DNA from: Rhodonellum psychrophilum GCM71 = DSM 17998
GTDB taxonomy: Bacteria; Bacteroidota; Bacteroidia; Cytophagales; Cyclobacteriaceae
DNA length: 64,000 nt
Direction: 5' to 3'
NCBI RefSeq assembly: GCF_000381545.1
Contig: NZ_KB906678.1
Span: forward strand, 1 to 64,000
Under the pieces are notes generated by a model, which saw only the letters and a list, made by a program, of their open reading frames with translations, did not search any database and was not told where the DNA came from. Shown one piece after another: positions 62,960 through 64,000 of the stretch. The position numbers and the translations under genes were made by a program. How positions within the stretch are numbered: position 1 is the first letter of the stretch; every line of letters begins with the position of its first letter.

Positions 62960-63840
62960 ATTGTTTTGTGCCAGAAGATTTTATTCTCAGAAGCATTGGA
63001 AAACTTGGATTTGAAAAACATAAGGGAGTGGTTCGGCTGCCCTTCCAGATCCGAGGAACCCAAATCCAAAAAGGAAACTTTCTGTTCCGCTGCCAATTTG
63101 AGTAAGTGAACCATGATCAATTCTCCCGCAATTTTGGATTGCGATTTTGGATCGATGGCAGAAAGGTAATAATAAAGACTATCGGACGTCAATTTAACGG
63201 CCAATGCATGCGCAATTGCTTTTCCTTCCTCCCAAATGGTGATTACGAAATAGCGCTCGGGAAAACTTGAAACCTGCTGTACCAACCGACTTTCCGAAAT
63301 ATTGGATACATATCCCCGGTATTGATTCCAAGACCTTATTTCCTTTAGAAACCCAAAATTCTGGATATTTCCGACCATCACTTGAAGACCTAGTGATTTT
63401 GTCTTTTTTTGGTACTTCAGCACCAATTCAAGTGAGAACTTTTTCAGTTTCTTTTTCCCTTCAAAAAACTGATGGTTTAATATTCTTTTGGCTTCAAACC
63501 CTGCCGAGTTCAACAAATAACCCACCAAGTCCGAATGGTGACAATACATAAGCGGGGCTTGGATCGCCGTGATACTGGTTACATTTCTCTGCTTTAGGGA
63601 AATAATAAGTGTTTCAATAAAAAAGGAAATAGATTCGGAGGAAGTAGATTCATGGATCCAAAAACCGCCAAACGGAGCATTGGGAATTGAAATCGCTTCA
63701 TGGGCATCATTGACGGAAAGGAACATTTCAGCTTTTAACTGGCCCTTTTTGACCAAAGTTGCACGGAGATATTGAACGGCATTTTCCGGATGAAAATTCA
63801 TCAAAAAGTAATCATGATCTGGTAAGTCAGATTCCTCCAA
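62956..63840 (-). CDS. GNAT-type (FemAB/BioF2-like) acyltransferase
   Basis: A protein of about 294 residues resembling the Acetyltransf_6 group, which has a doubled GNAT fold. Recognised parts are NAPFGGFWIHES near the N-terminus, WEEGKAIAHALAVKL, YYYLSAIDPKSQSKIAGELI and VSFLDLGSSDLEG, then LMFFKSKF. It may acylate a sugar or lipid-linked precursor. Start is uncertain: the frame is open to an ATG at 63960, but this would overlap the preceding gene by 113 bases, so I prefer TTG at 63840; ATG at 63801 is the other option. ATGA overlap with the glycosyltransferase. Confidence 0.8.
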   Translation of the reverse strand: MEESDLPDHDYFLMNFHPENAVQYLRATLVKKGQLKAEMFLSVNDAHEAISIPNAPFGGFWIHESTSSESISFFIETLIISLKQRNVTSITAIQAPLMYCHHSDLVGYLLNSAGFEAKRILNHQFFEGKKKLKKFSLELVLKYQKKTKSLGLQVMVGNIQNFGFLKEIRSWNQYRGYVSNISESRLVQQVSSFPERYFVITIWEEGKAIAHALAVKLTSDSLYYYLSAIDPKSQSKIAGELIMVHLLKLAAEQKVSFLDLGSSDLEGQPNHSLMFFKSKFSNASENKIFWHKTI

Positions 63841-63847
63841 TGAAAAT

Positions 63848-64000
63848 TTAAAGTCTGACTTTGTATTCTTGCTGAAGTCTTTCAAAATCTTGTTTTTTTC
63901 TGATGTAATCCTTTTCAGAGAAGAATTTATTGGACAAAACCAATAAGATGGCCGCATCATGGAAAGTCACCTCTGACCACACCAACGCCGGCAAAACCAA
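63848..64000 (-). CDS. 3' end of a truncated leftward gene
   Basis: A frame entering from the window edge encodes 50 residues up to a TAA at 63850-63848, including LVLPALVWSEVTFHDAA, ILLVLSNKFFSEKDYIR and a charged helical end (KQDFERLQQEYKVRL). The text is protein-like, and its stop lies seven bases before the preferred start of the acyltransferase gene, which fits one operon. The family cannot be named from this piece; a polysaccharide gene is likely from context. Confidence 0.55.
   Translation of the reverse strand: MVLPALVWSEVTFHDAAILLVLSNKFFSEKDYIRKKQDFERLQQEYKVRL

Noticed and set aside
1-64000. tRNA, rRNA, CRISPR array, IS transposase or prophage genes
   Set aside because: I looked for tRNA T-loop words in the gene-free stretches, for spaced direct repeats and for transposase or integrase motifs and found none that hold up by eye. 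A run of tRNAscan-SE and Infernal would be decisive.

Overview
The window looks like a chromosomal segment of a Bacteroidota bacterium, most likely of the Cytophagales (Cyclobacteriaceae-like). The reasons are the type IX secretion genes sprA, porU and porV, the gene order tatA-gatA-mltD-DUF4837-maeB-ruvA-sprA-gcvH, many Bacteroidota-only families (DUF4292, DUF4837, DUF4407), a moderately AT-rich base composition, and promoters of the TTG-N19-TAnnTTTG type in place of -35/-10 boxes. This placement is inference from gene content; no rRNA gene is present. I found no tRNA, rRNA, CRISPR array, prophage or intact insertion sequence.

Layout. 1-4480: start of a truncated gene, a small membrane protein, a non-coding stretch with possible gene debris, then an acetaldehyde-type aldehyde dehydrogenase cassette (AraC regulator, dehydrogenase, DUF779 protein). 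4500-17300: single genes (NTF2-like, DUF4407, SGNH hydrolase, thiamine-binding-like protein), a two-gene OmpA-type envelope operon, glutaminase, and a leftward run of four secreted or outer membrane proteins, two of them paralogs. 17490-21130: an eight-kilobase-class accessory operon reduced to about 3.6 kb, with a PadR regulator, a DUF433/DUF5615 toxin-antitoxin-like pair and four tandem paralogous membrane proteins, joined by short overlaps. 21400-26170: bipA, an unknown exported protein and a Thermus-type isocitrate dehydrogenase. 26390-49260: a long rightward series of housekeeping and envelope genes (crotonase, flippase, dut, TPR protein, DUF4292 lipoprotein, EnvC-like, tatA, gatA, mltD, DUF4837, maeB, ruvA, sprA, gcvH, VanZ-like, TonB-like), closed by a perfect hairpin terminator. 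49500-54850: a leftward operon (FAD oxidoreductase, propeller-barrel surface protein, yicC). 54900-62000: a rightward operon (metallo-hydrolase, pssA, porU, porV, an M16 homolog without its zinc motif). 62000-64000: the end of a leftward surface-polysaccharide-type cluster.

How the genes work together. sprA (translocon), porU (sortase-like protease) and porV (shuttle protein) are core parts of one export machine and sit at two loci 16 kb apart. EnvC-like, MltD, TonB-like, the flippase and the lipoproteins fit the same theme of envelope building.

The most notable unnamed structure is a family of six dispersed intergenic repeats of about 170 bp (4578, 7506, 8091, 12139, 23388 and 49334). They have imperfect terminal inverted repeats around AACCCGttttATGCA, occur in both orientations, always lie downstream of genes, and in three cases run directly into a neighbouring stop codon. 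The second point of interest is the PadR operon with four tandem EhhDH-motif membrane paralogs and an embedded toxin-antitoxin-like pair.
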